From Chitinophaga ginsengisegetis (GTDB taxonomy: Bacteria; Bacteroidota; Bacteroidia; Chitinophagales; Chitinophagaceae), in contig NZ_FUZZ01000001.1 of assembly GCF_900168065.1 (NCBI RefSeq), forward strand, positions 2,910,623 through 2,974,622: a stretch of 64,000 nucleotides of DNA, written 5' to 3'. Positions 62,187 to 64,000 of the stretch are shown here, piece by piece. A program made the translations under genes and the position numbers. The notes under the pieces are model-generated. The model had not been told where the DNA came from. It saw only the letters and a program-made list of their open reading frames with translations, and ran no database searches. Each line of letters starts with the position of its first letter. Within the stretch, counting starts at the first letter, position 1.

Positions 62187-64000
62187 TTATTGCAGCACCT
62201 GTTCCAATGTATTGAAATGATATCCGCGCTGCTTCAGCGTGGTGATCAATGTACCCAGCCGGCGATAAAATTTATCCGTTCTGCGGGGATCAGTGCCTAT
62301 ATGCGTCAGCAACAGGAAGCCGTTCAAACCGGCGGGGCGGGAGGCTTCATATTGCAGAATGGACTGATAAATTGCTGCGGAGGTACGGTATTGTTTTCCC
62401 AGCGCCGGATAAGTATAATCAGCATTGGAACGGGTGCCGGGTGTAAAGTTAATCAGCTGTAACCCCGCTGTGGTAGTCCATGCCACGATGCTGTCGTTAT
62501 ACCATTCATACGCTGGCAAAAACCAGGGAGCAGCTTCTTTTGAAATCCCTGCTGCCGCCATTTTTGTATAGTTGGCCTGCAGATCGTCGAGGAACTGTTT
62601 TTTTGTAACCAGCAAACTATCCCTGTTTTGCCAGTCGCAATACAACAGGTGCTGATCACCGTGCGCGCCTAAGTAATGCCCGTCTGCTTTCAGCTGCAGG
62701 ATGAGCGCCTGGTGAGCGGGTTGCTGATAAAACTTACCGGTAAAAAAGAATGCCGCTTTTACGTGCTGTTGTTGCAATGTATGGCGGATTACTTGTGCGC
62801 CGTCCGCATATTCATCTCCTGTAAAAACAAGTGTCAGTTGTTTTTTACTGCTATCTCCCCGGATTAATCCTCCATGATCGTATTGCCGCTTTCCGGCCCC
62901 TTCCTGCGCTTTGGCGGCCAGCAGGTATACCAGGGAGGCTGTACCATCCATTGTAGGCTCATTGGTGCTGTAATCGCCCATATCGTCGTGATACACCGCA
63001 AGGTCACTTTGAAACGCGGCGTATTCATCCGGGTTTGACAAGCGGATACCGATGAGATTTTTGTAGATGTTGGTATATACAGGCCCATCTACCAGTCCGC
63101 CATCTACCGGGTAGTGACCAATAGCGGAAAAGGCGGCATGCGGATCGGTGGGTGTATCGCCCTCTGCCGGCAGCCCGTAAACCATGCTGGTGCCCCAGGG
63201 ATTACAGCCAAAGAGCCAATCGATGTTTGCCTGCTCCAGTGCTGCAAAAGTATTTTTATGACTGAGTTGCCGGTACCAGTAACACTGGATGGCAAAAGCG
63301 GCGGTCAGGTTATTGCTGCACCAGATAAATGGTATACCGCGATAAAATGCGTTATGCTTCGCTTTATTCCACACCTGTTGGATACCGGTTTCATAATAAC
63401 CGGTAAGCCGTTCCCTTTCTGCGCCGGTGCTTTGCTGCGCCAACGCATAATGCCCGAGGTTGATGAACGGATACCACTGGTAATGGTTGGCGGTATCGGC
63501 GCCCAGCCACGGCGTTACTTTTTCCTGCGCGGCATAACCTGCGGCGGCCTGGCGGTATTGCGTTTCTTTGGTGATGTGGTACAGTTGTGCAGCAGCCAGT
63601 TCCATGTCATCGGTCCAGTTGTCTTCTGCATAAATGTAAGGTGATAATACAGATGCCGTTTGACATACACCGGGTTGTTTTTGTCCCATCTGCCAGGCGG
63701 ATAGTGCCCGCGTTTTCAATAGCTGCGCATATGCCGGCGCTGTTGTTTTCAGTAAATCATATCCAAGTGCGAAAGCGCTGGAAAACTTTCCTGCCGTAGA
63801 TGCTACACCGGTGCTTTTGTTTTTGTATTTACCGAGTCCCTGCGGTTCCCCGGTGCAAAAATATACGGGCCGTTCAAAGCCTTTGCCATAAAAATTATCT
63901 TCACCGGGTAAGCGAAGCCCGTGATGATCGCGGTCGTCGGCTACCTGGTTAAACATCACGTTATCCGACGGATGCATTTTCAACAGCCAGTCGAGGCCCC
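62187..64000 (-). CDS. GH9 glycosidase - polysaccharide deacetylase fusion, 5' end cut by the window
   Basis: At least 600 residues; the reading frame stays open to the right edge (GLDWLLKMHPSDNVM), so the start lies beyond. The first ~385 residues match a GH9 barrel: WTDDMELAAAQLY, NPWGTSMVYGLP, PVDGGLVDGP and NEPTMDGTASLVYLL with the catalytic Glu. Residues about 395-600 are a NodB-type deacetylase (LTLVFTGDEYADG, ADGHYLGAHGDQHLLY with HxxxH, WFLPAYEWY). The deacetylase D-D motif is changed from the usual TFDDG. GH9 enzymes fused to deacetylases act on chitin/chitosan oligosaccharides in some bacteria; the substrate here is inferred. It probably belongs to the SusCD operon. Confidence 0.88.
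   Translation of the reverse strand, partial: GLDWLLKMHPSDNVMFNQVADDRDHHGLRLPGEDNFYGKGFERPVYFCTGEPQGLGKYKNKSTGVASTAGKFSSAFALGYDLLKTTAPAYAQLLKTRALSAWQMGQKQPGVCQTASVLSPYIYAEDNWTDDMELAAAQLYHITKETQYRQAAAGYAAQEKVTPWLGADTANHYQWYPFINLGHYALAQQSTGAERERLTGYYETGIQQVWNKAKHNAFYRGIPFIWCSNNLTAAFAIQCYWYRQLSHKNTFAALEQANIDWLFGCNPWGTSMVYGLPAEGDTPTDPHAAFSAIGHYPVDGGLVDGPVYTNIYKNLIGIRLSNPDEYAAFQSDLAVYHDDMGDYSTNEPTMDGTASLVYLLAAKAQEGAGKRQYDHGGLIRGDSSKKQLTLVFTGDEYADGAQVIRHTLQQQHVKAAFFFTGKFYQQPAHQALILQLKADGHYLGAHGDQHLLYCDWQNRDSLLVTKKQFLDDLQANYTKMAAAGISKEAAPWFLPAYEWYNDSIVAWTTTAGLQLINFTPGTRSNADYTYPALGKQYRTSAAIYQSILQYEASRPAGLNGFLLLTHIGTDPRRTDKFYRRLGTLITTLKQRGYHFNTLEQVLQ

Noticed and set aside
1..64000. CRISPR arrays, rRNA genes and complete insertion sequences
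   Set aside because: No regularly spaced repeats, no rRNA-like tracts and no transposase frames with terminal repeats were seen.

Overview
The window comes from a member of the Bacteroidota, most likely Chitinophaga or a close Chitinophagaceae relative. The reasons are two SusC/SusD outer-membrane uptake pairs, a FecR/ECF-sigma pair, a PorT gene directly after ubiE, a type IX secretion sorting domain, DUF1501/DUF1800 and DUF983 proteins, a GH9-polysaccharide deacetylase fusion, and TAnnTTTG-type -7 promoter boxes in front of several genes. No database search was possible; names rest on motifs, length and gene order.

Region 1 (1-27.7 kb) is ordinary chromosome. It opens with a sigma / FecR / SusC (with STN domain) / SusD signalling-uptake locus read leftward. 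Housekeeping genes follow: engB, ubiE-porT (overlapping), a class I dihydroorotase, a MutS-like ATPase, a YifB/ComM-type AAA protein, an EF-G-like GTPase, an ABC exporter and a DUF983 protein. Next come a TonB receptor with a His-rich small protein (probably metal-related), a DUF1501-DUF1800 pair with RR-type N-termini, an XRE regulator behind a probable operator, and a thiolase.

Region 2 (27.86-36.08 kb) is a visibly AT-rich island at the 3' end of a tRNA-Lys(CTT) gene. It holds three 9-bp direct repeats (probable recombinase arm sites), a dead tyrosine recombinase (in-frame stop plus frameshift), an RteC-like hypothetical, a RepA-type ATPase with an altered Walker A motif and a two-helix membrane protein. 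The cargo is a 1234-residue protein that reads as HNH nuclease - TPR repeats - GreA/GreB-C-like domain - PIN nuclease. A 39-bp perfect palindrome lies directly upstream of that gene. This two-nuclease protein is the best candidate for an undescribed conflict (defence) system.

Region 3 (36.1-45.5 kb) is a patchwork of regulators and small enzymes with clear decay: two AraC regulators, an HxlR regulator, a 5'-truncated short-chain dehydrogenase, two dead genes at 41.0-41.7 kb, a putative secreted zincin, an alpha/beta hydrolase, an NTF2-like protein and NAD-binding epimerases. A duplicated ~30-bp element (GGATA-N10-TATCC) sits before the truncated dehydrogenase and between hxlR and the NTF2-like gene.

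Region 4 (45.6-64 kb) is chromosomal again: a sigma-54 activator with three GAF-like units, a POT peptide transporter, GAPDH, a GlxA-type regulator, a TPR sensor kinase with its LuxR-type response regulator, ferritin and a PP2C-like phosphatase. It ends in a polysaccharide locus (SusD, SusC, and a GH9-deacetylase protein cut by the window end) that probably handles chitin- or chitosan-type glycans.
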